Shown here in pieces: positions 45,340 through 53,829 of a stretch of 64,000 bases of DNA. A model generated the notes under the pieces. That model saw nothing but the letters and a program-made list of their open reading frames with translations, searched no databases and was not told the origin of the DNA. Source of the DNA: Novosphingobium resinovorum. Lineage in GTDB: Bacteria; Pseudomonadota; Alphaproteobacteria; Sphingomonadales; Sphingomonadaceae. Position 1 is the stretch's first letter. Each line of letters starts with the position of its first letter. The stretch spans positions 558,001 to 622,000 of the forward strand of contig NZ_CP017076.1 in NCBI RefSeq assembly GCF_001742225.1. Direction: 5' to 3'. A program made the position numbers and the translations under genes.

Positions 45340-47138
45340 TGACGATGGACGCCCCAACGCAATCTCCTTCGAATTGCCGCTTCCGCTCGCAGGACTGGTT
45401 CGCCGATCCTGCGCGTTCGGACATGGTCGCGCTCTATCTGGAGCGCTTCATGAACTACGGCATCACGCCTGCGGAATTGCGCTCGGGGCGTCCGATCATC
45501 GGCATCGCGCAATCGGGCAGCGACCTGTCGCCCTGCAACCGCATCCACCTCGACCTCGCCAAGCGGGTGCGCGACGGCATCCGGGACGCGGGCGGCATCG
45601 CGATGGAGTTCCCGGTCCATCCGATCTTCGAGAACTGCCGTCGCCCGACCGCCGCGCTCGATCGCAACCTCGCCTACATGGGGCTGGTCGAGATCCTCTA
45701 CGGCTATCCCATCGATGCCGTGGTGCTCACCACCGGCTGCGACAAGACCACGCCTTCGCAGGTCATGGCCGCATCCACCGTGGACATCCCCGCGATCGTC
45801 CTGTCCGGCGGGCCGATGCTCGACGGCTGGCATGAGGGCGATCTGGTCGGTTCAGGTACCGTGATCTGGCGTAGCCGCCGCAAGTTGGCGGCCGGTGAGA
45901 TCGACGAGGAGGAGTTCCTCCAGCGCGCCTGCGACAGCGCGCCCTCGGCCGGGCACTGCAACACTATGGGCACCGCCTCCACCATGAACGCGGTGGCCGA
46001 GGCGCTCGGCCTCTCGCTTCCCGGCTGCGCAGCGATCCCCGCCCCCTACCGCGAGCGCGGGCAGTACGCCTACGAAACCGGTCGCCGCATCGTCGAGATG
46101 GCGCACGAAGACCTCCGCCCCTCGCATATCCTGACGCGCGACAGCTTCCTCAACGCCATCCGCGTCGTCAGCGCGATCGGCGGGTCGAGCAACGCGCAGC
46201 CGCACATCATGGCGATGGCGCGCCATGCGGGCGTGGAACTCACCGCCTCGGACTGGACCGAGCACGGCTACGACCTGCCGCTGATCCTCGACATGCAGCC
46301 GGCCGGACGGTTCCTGGGCGAACGCTTCCACCGCGCGGGCGGCGTGCCCTCGATCATGTGGGAACTGCAGCAGGCGGGCGTGCTGGCGCAGGACTGCCTC
46401 ACCGTCACCGGCGAGACGCTGGCCGCCAACCTCGAAGGCCGCGAAGCGCGCGACCGCGAGGTGATCCGCCACTTCGCCGAGCCGCTGCGCGAGAAGGCGG
46501 GCTTCCTCGTTCTGTCGGGCAACCTGTTCGACTTCGGCATCATGAAGACCTCAGTGATCTCCGCCGAGTTCAATGACCGCTACCTCTCGCGCCCCGGCTC
46601 GGAAGGCGTGTTCGAGGGCCGCGCCGTGGTGTTCGAAGGCGGCGACGACTACCACCACCGCATCAACGATCCCGCGCTGGAGATCGACGCCGACTGCATC
46701 CTCGTCATGCGCGGCGCCGGGCCGATGGGCTGGCCCGGTTCGGCCGAAGTGGTGAACATGCAGCCGCCCGACGCGCTCATCAAGGCGGGCGTGCAGTGGC
46801 TGCCGACGCTCGGCGACGGGCGCCAGTCGGGCACGTCCGACAGCCCCTCGATCCTCAACTGCTCGCCCGAGAGCGCGGCAGGCGGCGGCCTGTCATGGCT
46901 GCGCACCGGCGACATGATCCGCATCGACATCCGCGCAGGGCTCTGCAACGCGCTGGTCGATCCGGCCGAGATCGCTCGCCGCAAGGCCGAGGACGCCCCG
47001 CCACCCGTGCCGCAGAGCCATACCCCGTGGGAGGAACTCTTCCGCGAGAAGACCGGCCAGATGGCGGACGGCGCGGTCATGGACATGGCCGTGAAGTACC
47101 GTCGCATCGCCGAACGGACGCCGCGCCACAATCACTAA
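45339..47138 (+). CDS. xylD: Xylonate dehydratase (IlvD/Edd family)
   Basis: A 599-residue dehydratase. The iron-sulphur cysteines are seen in SDLSPCNRIH, VLTTGCDKTTP and SAGHCNTMGTAST, the three positions used by the [2Fe-2S] sugar-acid dehydratases. It converts D-xylonate (and possibly L-arabonate) to 2-keto-3-deoxy-pentonate with loss of water. The ATG at 45339 overlaps the previous stop; a second ATG at 45345 is possible. Its length and the close coupling with the semialdehyde dehydrogenase support the pathway assignment rather than branched-chain amino acid synthesis. Confidence 0.93.
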   Translation: MTMDAPTQSPSNCRFRSQDWFADPARSDMVALYLERFMNYGITPAELRSGRPIIGIAQSGSDLSPCNRIHLDLAKRVRDGIRDAGGIAMEFPVHPIFENCRRPTAALDRNLAYMGLVEILYGYPIDAVVLTTGCDKTTPSQVMAASTVDIPAIVLSGGPMLDGWHEGDLVGSGTVIWRSRRKLAAGEIDEEEFLQRACDSAPSAGHCNTMGTASTMNAVAEALGLSLPGCAAIPAPYRERGQYAYETGRRIVEMAHEDLRPSHILTRDSFLNAIRVVSAIGGSSNAQPHIMAMARHAGVELTASDWTEHGYDLPLILDMQPAGRFLGERFHRAGGVPSIMWELQQAGVLAQDCLTVTGETLAANLEGREARDREVIRHFAEPLREKAGFLVLSGNLFDFGIMKTSVISAEFNDRYLSRPGSEGVFEGRAVVFEGGDDYHHRINDPALEIDADCILVMRGAGPMGWPGSAEVVNMQPPDALIKAGVQWLPTLGDGRQSGTSDSPSILNCSPESAAGGGLSWLRTGDMIRIDIRAGLCNALVDPAEIARRKAEDAPPPVPQSHTPWEELFREKTGQMADGAVMDMAVKYRRIAERTPRHNH

Positions 47139-47207
47139 CGCACCCAGCGGGGCCGGGTGGGCGGACGGCCCTTCCAGCCCCGTGTGATTGACATTGCATG
47201 GCAGTGT

Positions 47208-47219
47208 GATAGCGCTCCC
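47208..47219. promoter_or_regulatory. Xylan regulon operator 2, before xylX
   Basis: GATAGCGCTCCC within TGTGATAGCGCTCCCATT: the left half is perfect and the right half has diverged. It lies in the 99-bp gap between xylD and xylX, 18 bp before xylX, so xylX may have its own regulated promoter. Confidence 0.65.
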
Positions 47220-47237
47220 ATTACAGAACGAGAACGG

Positions 47238-48401
47238 ATGCCCGACATGACCGATATCCTCTCCTCCCTTCCCGTGGACATGCTACCTTCCGATTGGCGC
47301 GAGGGCCTGTTCCTCGGCCGTCTCGACCTTGGGGAAGGCCCGACCCCCGTGCTGCTGCAGGGCGGCGTGGCCTACGACATGAGCGGCGCCGCGCCGACCG
47401 TGGCCGACCTCGTCGATGCAGGCGCCTTCGATCCCGCGCAGGGCAAGGCCCTTGGCACTGTCGAGGACGTGCTGGCCCGTGCAACGCTGCTCAGCCCGAT
47501 CGACCTGCAGTGCGTGAAGGCGGCGGGCGTGACGTTCGCCGTCTCGGCGTTGGAGCGCGTGATCGAGGAACGCGCGCGCGGCGATGCCGACAAGGCGCAG
47601 GCGGTGCGCGGCGGGCTGGAGGAGCGCATCGGCGGCTCGATCCGCTCTGTCGTGCCCGGCAGCCCGGAGGCAGCGGCGCTCAAGGCGGCGCTGATCGAGG
47701 ACGGCATGTGGTCGCAATATCTCGAAGTCGCGATCGGGCCGGACGCGGAAGTGTTCACCAAGTCGCCGGTGCTTTCCACCGTGGGATCGGGCGCTACGAT
47801 CGGCGTGCGTTCGGATTCGCACTGGAACAACCCGGAGCCGGAGATCGTCATCCTTTCCGACGCGCACGGGAAGGCCGTGGGCGCGACGCTGGGCAACGAC
47901 GTCAACTTGCGCGATTTCGAGGGGCGCTCGGCGCTGCTGCTGGGCAAGGCGAAGGACAACAATGCCAGTTGCTCGGTCGGCCCGTTCGTGCGCCTGTTCG
48001 ATGCGGGCTACACCGTGGCGGACGTCGAGAACGCGCAAGTGCTGCTGCGCATCGAGGGGCCGGAAGGCTTCCTGCTCGAAGGCGAGAGCCGCATGTCGGA
48101 GATTAGTCGCCCGCCGCTCGACCTGCTGCGCCAGTGCTTTTCCGAGCACCAGTACCCGGACGGCGTCGTGCTGTTCCTCGGCACCCTGTTCGCGCCGACG
48201 CAGGACCGCGACGCGCCCGGACGCGGGTTCACCCACAAGGTCGGCGATGTCGTGACGATCTCCAGCGACCGCCTCGGCACCCTGGTCAACACCGTCGCCA
48301 CCTCGCGCGATGCGCCTGCCTGGGAAACCGGGATTTCCGCCCTCTACCGCAACCTCGCCGCGCGCGGGCTGATCGGGGCGAAAGCCGACGCGCTTGCCTG
48401 A
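47238..48401 (+). CDS. xylX: 2-keto-3-deoxyxylonate dehydratase (FAH family, XylX-like)
   Basis: A 387-residue protein of the fumarylacetoacetate hydrolase fold, close in length to caulobacter XylX. Metal-binding acids are visible in WNNPEPEIVIL (Glu, Glu) and LGNDVNLRDFEGRS (Asp), followed by KAKDNNASCSVGPFVRLF. It dehydrates 2-keto-3-deoxy-pentonate to alpha-ketoglutarate semialdehyde. The ATG at 47238 and one at 47247 are both in frame and neither has a strong ribosome site. Its place inside the cluster decides for a sugar-acid dehydratase over a hydrolase. Confidence 0.88.
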   Translation: MPDMTDILSSLPVDMLPSDWREGLFLGRLDLGEGPTPVLLQGGVAYDMSGAAPTVADLVDAGAFDPAQGKALGTVEDVLARATLLSPIDLQCVKAAGVTFAVSALERVIEERARGDADKAQAVRGGLEERIGGSIRSVVPGSPEAAALKAALIEDGMWSQYLEVAIGPDAEVFTKSPVLSTVGSGATIGVRSDSHWNNPEPEIVILSDAHGKAVGATLGNDVNLRDFEGRSALLLGKAKDNNASCSVGPFVRLFDAGYTVADVENAQVLLRIEGPEGFLLEGESRMSEISRPPLDLLRQCFSEHQYPDGVVLFLGTLFAPTQDRDAPGRGFTHKVGDVVTISSDRLGTLVNTVATSRDAPAWETGISALYRNLAARGLIGAKADALA

Positions 48402-48426
48402 TTCTTCGACTTCACCAAGGACTTCC

Positions 48427-49218
48427 ATGTTGACCACCACTCTCCCCTGCCCCACCGCGCAGGTCGCGCGCTTTCCCTCGCTTGCGGGCAAGGGGGTGTT
48501 CATCTCGGGCGGCGGCTCCGGGATCGGGGCGGCGCTGGTCGAGGCCTTCGCGCGGCAGGGGGCGAAAGTGTCCTTCGTGGACATCGCCGCCGAACCTTCC
48601 GAAGCGCTGGTGGCGAGCCTTGATGGCACGGTGGAGTTCACCCCCCGCTTCGTCGCCGGCGATCTCAAGGACCTCGACTTCGTGCAGGCGCAAGTCGCGG
48701 CGGCGCATGAGGCGCTCGGCGGCCTCCACGTGCTGGTCAACAATGCAGCCAACGACGACCGCCACGCCATCGCCGACGTCACGCCGGATTACTGGGACGA
48801 GCGCATGGCGGTGAACCTGCGCCACCTGTTCTTCGCCGCACAGGCCGCCGTGCCCTTCATGGAAGCGGCGGGCGGCGGCGTGATCCTGAACTTCGGGTCG
48901 ATCAGCTGGCACCTCGCGCTCGACCAGCTCTCGCTCTACCAGACCGCCAAGGCCGCGATCGAGGGCATGACCCGCGCGATGGCCCGCGAACTGGGCGAGC
49001 GGAATATCCGCGTCTGCGCGATCGTGCCCGGAAACGTCCAGACGCCGCGGCAGGAAAAGTGGTACACCCCCGAGGGCGAGCGCGAGATCCTCGACGCGCA
49101 GTGCCTGAAAGCGCGCGTCCAGCCGGCCGACGTGGCGGCGCTGGCGCTGTTCCTCGCCTCCGACGATGCGCGGATGTGTACGGGGCACGAGTATTTCGTC
49201 GATGCGGGCTGGCGCTGA
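48427..49218 (+). CDS. xylB: D-xylose 1-dehydrogenase (SDR, XylB-like)
   Basis: A 263-residue SDR: FISGGGSGIGAALVEAF nucleotide motif, LVNNAANDDRH, catalytic Ser in NFGSISWH, and YQTAK with the Tyr and Lys, ending in GHEYFVDAGWR. The extended NNAANDDRH and GSISWHL segments are typical of the NAD-dependent xylose dehydrogenase group. It oxidises xylose to xylonolactone as the first step of the Weimberg route. AAGGA precedes the ATG at 48427. The lactonase gene starts two bases after its stop. Confidence 0.9.
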   Translation: MLTTTLPCPTAQVARFPSLAGKGVFISGGGSGIGAALVEAFARQGAKVSFVDIAAEPSEALVASLDGTVEFTPRFVAGDLKDLDFVQAQVAAAHEALGGLHVLVNNAANDDRHAIADVTPDYWDERMAVNLRHLFFAAQAAVPFMEAAGGGVILNFGSISWHLALDQLSLYQTAKAAIEGMTRAMARELGERNIRVCAIVPGNVQTPRQEKWYTPEGEREILDAQCLKARVQPADVAALALFLASDDARMCTGHEYFVDAGWR

Positions 49219-49219
49219 G

Positions 49220-50080
49220 ATGATTCCGCAGGTTGCCTGCAAGCTGGGCGCGATGCTGGGCGAGGGTCCGGTATGGGACGCCGCGCGCGGCTGCCTGTGG
49301 TTCGTGGACATCAAGGGTCACAAGCTTCACCGCTTCGATCCGGCAAGCGGTACGCTGAACACCGTCAAGGCACCCGAAGAGCCCGGCTGGGTGATCCCGC
49401 TGGCGGGCGCCGCGCTGCTGGTCGGCGCGAAGGCGGGCGTCCACCGTTTCGAGGAGGACGCCTTCGCGCTGCTCCACGCCGTCGAGCCCGACCTGCCCGG
49501 CAACCGCCTCAACGATGCTGCCGTCCACCCGGACGGCTCGGTGTGGCTGGGCACCATGGACAATGCCGAGGAGGCGCCGAGCGGTGGCTACTACCGCTTT
49601 CACGGCAGCGCGTGCACCGCGCTTTCGCCCCAGCCGATGGTCATCACCAATGGCCCGGCCTTCTCGCCAGATGGCGGGACGGTCTATCTCGTCGATACGC
49701 TGGAGCGGGTAATCCTGTCCGCCAGCGTCGGCGCGGACGGGCATCCGGGCGAGGCACGGCTCTTCGCGCGCATTCCGGACGGCATGGGCTATCCCGACGG
49801 CCCCGTCGTGGACAGCGCGGGCACCGTCTGGGTCGGCCTGTTCGGCGGCTGGGGTGTGGCCCGCTTTGCTCCCGATGGCACCTTTCTCGGTCGGGTGGAA
49901 TTCCCGGTCGCCAACGTCACCAAGATCGCATTCGGCGGCCCGGACCTCACCACCGTCTATGCGACGACGGCACGCAAGGGGTTGTCCGCCGACGAACTGG
50001 CGGCTCAACCCCACGCCGGAGACCTCTTCACCTTCGCGGTGGATGTTCCCGGCCTCGCGCCGGGATACCCCACGGCCTGA
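49220..50080 (+). CDS. xylC: SMP-30/gluconolactonase-family xylonolactonase
   Basis: A 286-residue six-bladed propeller. The divalent metal ligands of SMP-30 proteins are visible: Glu in LGEGPVWDAARGCLWFVDI, Asn in PGNRLNDAAVHPDGSVWLGT, Asn in VITNGPAFSPDGGTVYLVDT and Asp in GYPDGPVVDSAG. It hydrolyses xylono-1,4-lactone to xylonate. It is tightly linked to the xylose dehydrogenase gene. Start chosen at the ATG at 49220. Confidence 0.92.
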   Translation: MIPQVACKLGAMLGEGPVWDAARGCLWFVDIKGHKLHRFDPASGTLNTVKAPEEPGWVIPLAGAALLVGAKAGVHRFEEDAFALLHAVEPDLPGNRLNDAAVHPDGSVWLGTMDNAEEAPSGGYYRFHGSACTALSPQPMVITNGPAFSPDGGTVYLVDTLERVILSASVGADGHPGEARLFARIPDGMGYPDGPVVDSAGTVWVGLFGGWGVARFAPDGTFLGRVEFPVANVTKIAFGGPDLTTVYATTARKGLSADELAAQPHAGDLFTFAVDVPGLAPGYPTA

Positions 50081-50120
50081 CCGGCCCGTAACGACAAGAA
50101 CAAGCAATGAGGATGCAAGA

Positions 50121-51569
50121 ATGGCGGCGATAGACATGGGAAGCGCGCCAACCGGCGTGGAGTACGGCGGGAAGGTCAACATGGCCTTCGTCGCCATGAT
50201 CGTTGCGGTGGCAACGATCGGCGGGTTCATGTTCGGCTACGACAGCGGCGTCATCAACGGCACGCAGGACGGGCTGGAAAAGGCGTTCAACCTCTCCAAG
50301 CTGGGCACCGGCCTCAACGTCGGCGCGATCCTGCTGGGCTGCGCGGTGGGCGCCTTCGTGGCGGGCCGCCTCGCCGACGTCTGGGGCCGTCGCAGCGTCA
50401 TGATGATCGGTGCCGCGCTGTTCGTCGTGAGCGCGCTGGGCGCGGGCGCGGCGACCTCTTCGCTGCTCTTCGTCATCGCCCGCTTCATCGGCGGCGTCGG
50501 CGTCGGCGCGGCGAGCGTGCTGGCGCCGGTCTACATCAGCGAGGTCACTCCGGCCTCGATCCGCGGACGGCTTTCCAGCCTGCAGCAGATCATGATCATC
50601 ACCGGCCTTACCGGTGCCTTCGTCGCCAACTGGGCGCTGGCCAGCCATGCCGGTTCCAGCACCGCGCCGCTGTGGCTGGACCTGCCCGCGTGGCGCTGGA
50701 TGTTCTGGATGCAGGTGATCCCGGCCGTGATCTACCTCGTCGCCCTGTTCATGATCCCGGAAAGCCCGCGCTTCCTCGTCGCCTGCGGCCGCGAAGCCGA
50801 GGCGCAGGCCGTGCTCACCCGCATCTTCGGAGCCGAGACGGCCGCAAAGATGATCGCCGACATCCGTGCCAGCCTCCTCTCGATCGCCGCCGACCACCAC
50901 CGGCCGAGCTTCGCCGACCTCAAGGACCCCGCGACCGGCCGCCTGCGCAAGCTGGTCTGGGCGGGCATCGGGCTGGCCGTGTTCCAGCAACTCGTCGGCA
51001 TCAACATCGTGTTCTACTACGGCGCGGTGCTGTGGCAGTCGGTCGGCTTTTCCGAAAGCGACGCGCTGCTGATCAACATCCTGTCGGGCACGCTCTCGAT
51101 CCTTGCCTGCCTCGTCACCGTGCTGCTGGTCGACCGGCTGGGGCGCAAGCCGCTGCTACTGATCGGTTCGGCGGGCATGGCGGTGACGCTGGCGACGATG
51201 GCGATGTGCTTCGCCAGCGGCAGCTTCACGGATGGCCACCTGACCCTCTCGGACAATGTCGGCACCGTCGCGCTGATCGCCGCGAATGCCTATGTCGTGT
51301 TCTTCAACGTCAGCTGGGGGCCGGTCATGTGGGTGATGCTGGGCGAGATGTTCCCCAACCAGATTCGCGGCTCGGCGCTGGCGGTCTCGGGCTTCGCGCA
51401 GTGGATCGCCAACTTCGGCATCTCGGTCAGTTTCCCGGCGATGGCCGCCGGGCTCGGCCTGCCGCTGACGTACGGGTTCTATGCGCTCAGCGCCTTCCTC
51501 TCGTTCTTCTTCGTACGCGCAATGGTGACCGAGACGCGCGGCCGCACGCTCGAGGAGATGGCGGCTTGA
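50121..51569 (+). CDS. Sugar porter MFS transporter, probably a xylose:H+ symporter
   Basis: A 482-residue twelve-helix porter with sugar-porter signatures: GFMFGYDSGVINGT in helix 1, GRLADVWGRRSVM after helix 2, SVLAPVYISEVTPASIRGRL, PESPRFLV after helix 6, FQQLVGINIVFYYG in helix 7 (the QQxxGxN sugar-binding motif) and VTETRGRTLEEM at the end. It resembles E. coli XylE and caulobacter XylE. It should import free xylose into the cytoplasm. It sits between the lactonase and mutarotase genes in one operon. Confidence 0.9.
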   Translation: MAAIDMGSAPTGVEYGGKVNMAFVAMIVAVATIGGFMFGYDSGVINGTQDGLEKAFNLSKLGTGLNVGAILLGCAVGAFVAGRLADVWGRRSVMMIGAALFVVSALGAGAATSSLLFVIARFIGGVGVGAASVLAPVYISEVTPASIRGRLSSLQQIMIITGLTGAFVANWALASHAGSSTAPLWLDLPAWRWMFWMQVIPAVIYLVALFMIPESPRFLVACGREAEAQAVLTRIFGAETAAKMIADIRASLLSIAADHHRPSFADLKDPATGRLRKLVWAGIGLAVFQQLVGINIVFYYGAVLWQSVGFSESDALLINILSGTLSILACLVTVLLVDRLGRKPLLLIGSAGMAVTLATMAMCFASGSFTDGHLTLSDNVGTVALIAANAYVVFFNVSWGPVMWVMLGEMFPNQIRGSALAVSGFAQWIANFGISVSFPAMAAGLGLPLTYGFYALSAFLSFFFVRAMVTETRGRTLEEMAA

Positions 51570-52405
51570 TCGAGCTGCGTTCGGGCAGCAGCGAAGCCAC
51601 GCTGCTGCCCCATCTCGGCGGGTCGATCGGTTCCTTCGCGGTCGGGGGCAAGCACATCCTGCGCCCGACCCCGGCGGACGCCGCGAGCCCGCTGGACGCC
51701 GCCTGCTTTCCGCTGGTGCCTTACGCCAACCGCATCGCGGACGGGCGCTTCTCCTTCGCGGCAAAGGACTATGCCCTCCCCCGCAACGTTGCGGGCTTCG
51801 AGCATCCGATCCACGGTCTCGGCTGGATCATGCCGTGGATGGTTAAAGACGAGCAGGCCGACCACGCCGCCCTCGCTTGCATGCATTCCGCCGACGCGCA
51901 CTGGCCGTGGGACTGGTCCGCCACGCAGAGTTTCGTGCTGGAAGACGGCGCGCTCCATGTGACGCTGGAGGTAGTCAACCGGTCCGACCGCGCGATGCCC
52001 TGCGGCCTCGGCCAGCACCCCTACTTCGTGCGCGAACCGGGCGGCCGGCTGCAGTTCGCCGCAGAGGGCGTATGGATCAACAATGCCGGCATGATCCCCG
52101 AACACCCTGCTCCGGCCGACCACTTCGGCAACTTCGCGCAGGGCGCCGTGCCACGGGCAGACACCCTGACCGACAACTGCTGGTTCGGCTGGAACGGCAC
52201 CGCCGCATGGCAAGGCGTCGAACTCCGGTCAGACGACGCGCGGTTCGTCCATGTCTTCGCCCCGCCTGGTGAGGATTTCGTCTGCATCGAACCTACCAGC
52301 CAGATGCCCGATGCGTTCAACCGTCGCGACAATGCAGGCACCGCCGTCCTCGAACCGGGCCAGAGCGCAGGTCTGGGCATGGTCATCCGCGCTGCTCCGA
52401 ATTGA
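51566..52405 (+). CDS. Aldose 1-epimerase (mutarotase)
   Basis: A 279-residue galactose-mutarotase-like beta-sandwich protein: LLPHLGGSIGSFAVGGK, then CFPLVPYANRIADGRF (substrate Arg), HPIHGLGWIMPWM (catalytic His), GLGQHPYFVREPGG (second His) and VCIEPTSQMPDAFNR (catalytic Glu region). The start is a TTG at 51566 overlapping the transporter stop as TTGA, with GGAG upstream. It speeds anomer conversion so that the dehydrogenase sees the right form of xylose. Confidence 0.88.
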   Translation: MIELRSGSSEATLLPHLGGSIGSFAVGGKHILRPTPADAASPLDAACFPLVPYANRIADGRFSFAAKDYALPRNVAGFEHPIHGLGWIMPWMVKDEQADHAALACMHSADAHWPWDWSATQSFVLEDGALHVTLEVVNRSDRAMPCGLGQHPYFVREPGGRLQFAAEGVWINNAGMIPEHPAPADHFGNFAQGAVPRADTLTDNCWFGWNGTAAWQGVELRSDDARFVHVFAPPGEDFVCIEPTSQMPDAFNRRDNAGTAVLEPGQSAGLGMVIRAAPN

Positions 52406-52541
52406 CCAGCTCGAATTGACCGGCTCATGCTCGCCCGGCACGTAATCGCTGGCGGCGTTGCAGGAAAATTGTAATAGGCTGAACATGTAAGCGGCGGGAT
52501 TCCGTAGCGACCCGGTCCGCCGCACGGGGGATCAGGCCAGC

Positions 52542-53648
52542 GTGACAGATCAGGATACGACCCAGGACAAACCCACAGACCGCGCCAGCCCCCGGCTGCG
52601 GCGGCGCACCGCGCGGCGATCCCGCGCCACCGTCACCATCGCCGACGTGGCCGAGCGGGCCGAAGTCTCGCTGATGACGGTCTCGCGCGTGATGAACGAC
52701 AAGGGCAACGTCAAGGAAGACACCCGCGTCCGCGTGCTCAAGGCGATCGAAGAACTCAACTACTCGCCCAGCGCCGCCGCCCGCAACCTTGCCGCCGCTG
52801 CGGAGGTCCGCATCGGCCTGCTCTACGCCAACCCCAGCGCCGGCTATATCAACGAGTTTTTGGTCGGCAGTCTCGATCAGGCGAACCGGTCGAACGCGCA
52901 GCTCCTCGTCCAGCTCTGCGACAACGAGGACGAAGTGCTCACCATCGTGCGCCGACTGGTCGGCAACGGCATCGACGGCGTCGTTTTGCCGCCGCCGCTG
53001 TGCGACAGCACGGCGATCCTCGACCTGCTGCTGGAATGCGGCACGCCGACGGTGATCGTGGCATCGGGCAAGCCGTCAAAGAACCTGTCCTCGGTCAACA
53101 TCGACGACCTGGGCGCGGCCGAGGCGATGACGCGCCACCTCGTCGCGCTGGGCCACCGACGGATCGGCTTCATCAAGGGCAACCCCAACCAGAGCGCCGG
53201 GGCGCGGCGCCTCCAGGGATTCCAGGCAGCGCTGAGCGACAACGGCATCGCGATCGACGAGGAGTTGGTCCTGCCTGGCCTGTTCACTTATCGCTCGGGC
53301 CTTGAGGCGGCGCACCGCCTGCTGGAACGCGATGAGCCGCCGACGGCGATCTTCGCCAGCAACGACGACATGGCGGCGGCAACCGTCTCGGTCGCGCATC
53401 GGCTGGGCTTCGACGTGCCCGGCGACGTCACCGTGGTCGGCTTCGACGATGCCCCGCAGGCGACTTTCACCTGGCCTGAACTGACCACGATCCGCCAGCC
53501 CATCGCTGAGATGTCGCGCATGGCGGTGCAACTGCTGGTCGAGGAAATCCGGGGCCGCCGCGAGGAACGCGCCTTCACGCCCTCGCACGTGCAGATGCCC
53601 TTCGAGTTCATCCAGCGCGAGTCCGACGCGGCGCCGCATCAGGGGTGA
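52542..53648 (+). CDS. xylR: LacI-family regulator of the xylan/xylose regulon (XylR-like)
   Basis: A 368-residue regulator. A 29-residue basic extension precedes the helix-turn-helix VTIADVAERAEVSLMTVSRV with hinge SPSAAARNLAAAAEV, then the sugar-binding domain with IGLLYANPSAGYINEFLVGS, GHRRIGFIKG and TVVGFDDAPQATFTW. The start is GTG at 52542. It lies between the xylose operon and the xylan-degrading genes, and no other regulator is in this region, so it probably binds the repeated GATAGCGCTATC sites. The inducer would be xylose or a xylo-oligosaccharide. Confidence 0.88.
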   Translation: MTDQDTTQDKPTDRASPRLRRRTARRSRATVTIADVAERAEVSLMTVSRVMNDKGNVKEDTRVRVLKAIEELNYSPSAAARNLAAAAEVRIGLLYANPSAGYINEFLVGSLDQANRSNAQLLVQLCDNEDEVLTIVRRLVGNGIDGVVLPPPLCDSTAILDLLLECGTPTVIVASGKPSKNLSSVNIDDLGAAEAMTRHLVALGHRRIGFIKGNPNQSAGARRLQGFQAALSDNGIAIDEELVLPGLFTYRSGLEAAHRLLERDEPPTAIFASNDDMAAATVSVAHRLGFDVPGDVTVVGFDDAPQATFTWPELTTIRQPIAEMSRMAVQLLVEEIRGRREERAFTPSHVQMPFEFIQRESDAAPHQG

Positions 53649-53695
53649 ACGAGGGCCTGCGTCGCCCGGGATGGCACGGAGGCATCACCACCCCT

Positions 53696-53772
53696 CGTCA
53701 TTGCGAGCGCAGGGCAGCAATCCAGGGCAGCCTTACACCGCTCTGGATTGCTGCGCTGCGCTCGCAATGACG
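53696..53772. repeat. Long REP-like palindrome after xylR
   Basis: CGTCATTGCGAGCG (53696-53709) and its complement CGCTCGCAATGACG (53759-53772) are the outer arms of a long imperfect inverted repeat. The inner arms contain GCAGCAATCCAG and CTGGATTGCTGC. This is a well-known style of dispersed repeat in sphingomonad genomes. It separates xylR from the convergent alpha-glucuronidase gene. Confidence 0.85.
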
Positions 53773-53829
53773 ATCCGAGGCGGGTGAACGCCGGCCCCGC
53801 CGCGTCGCGCGGGCGGGGCCGGCCTCACG

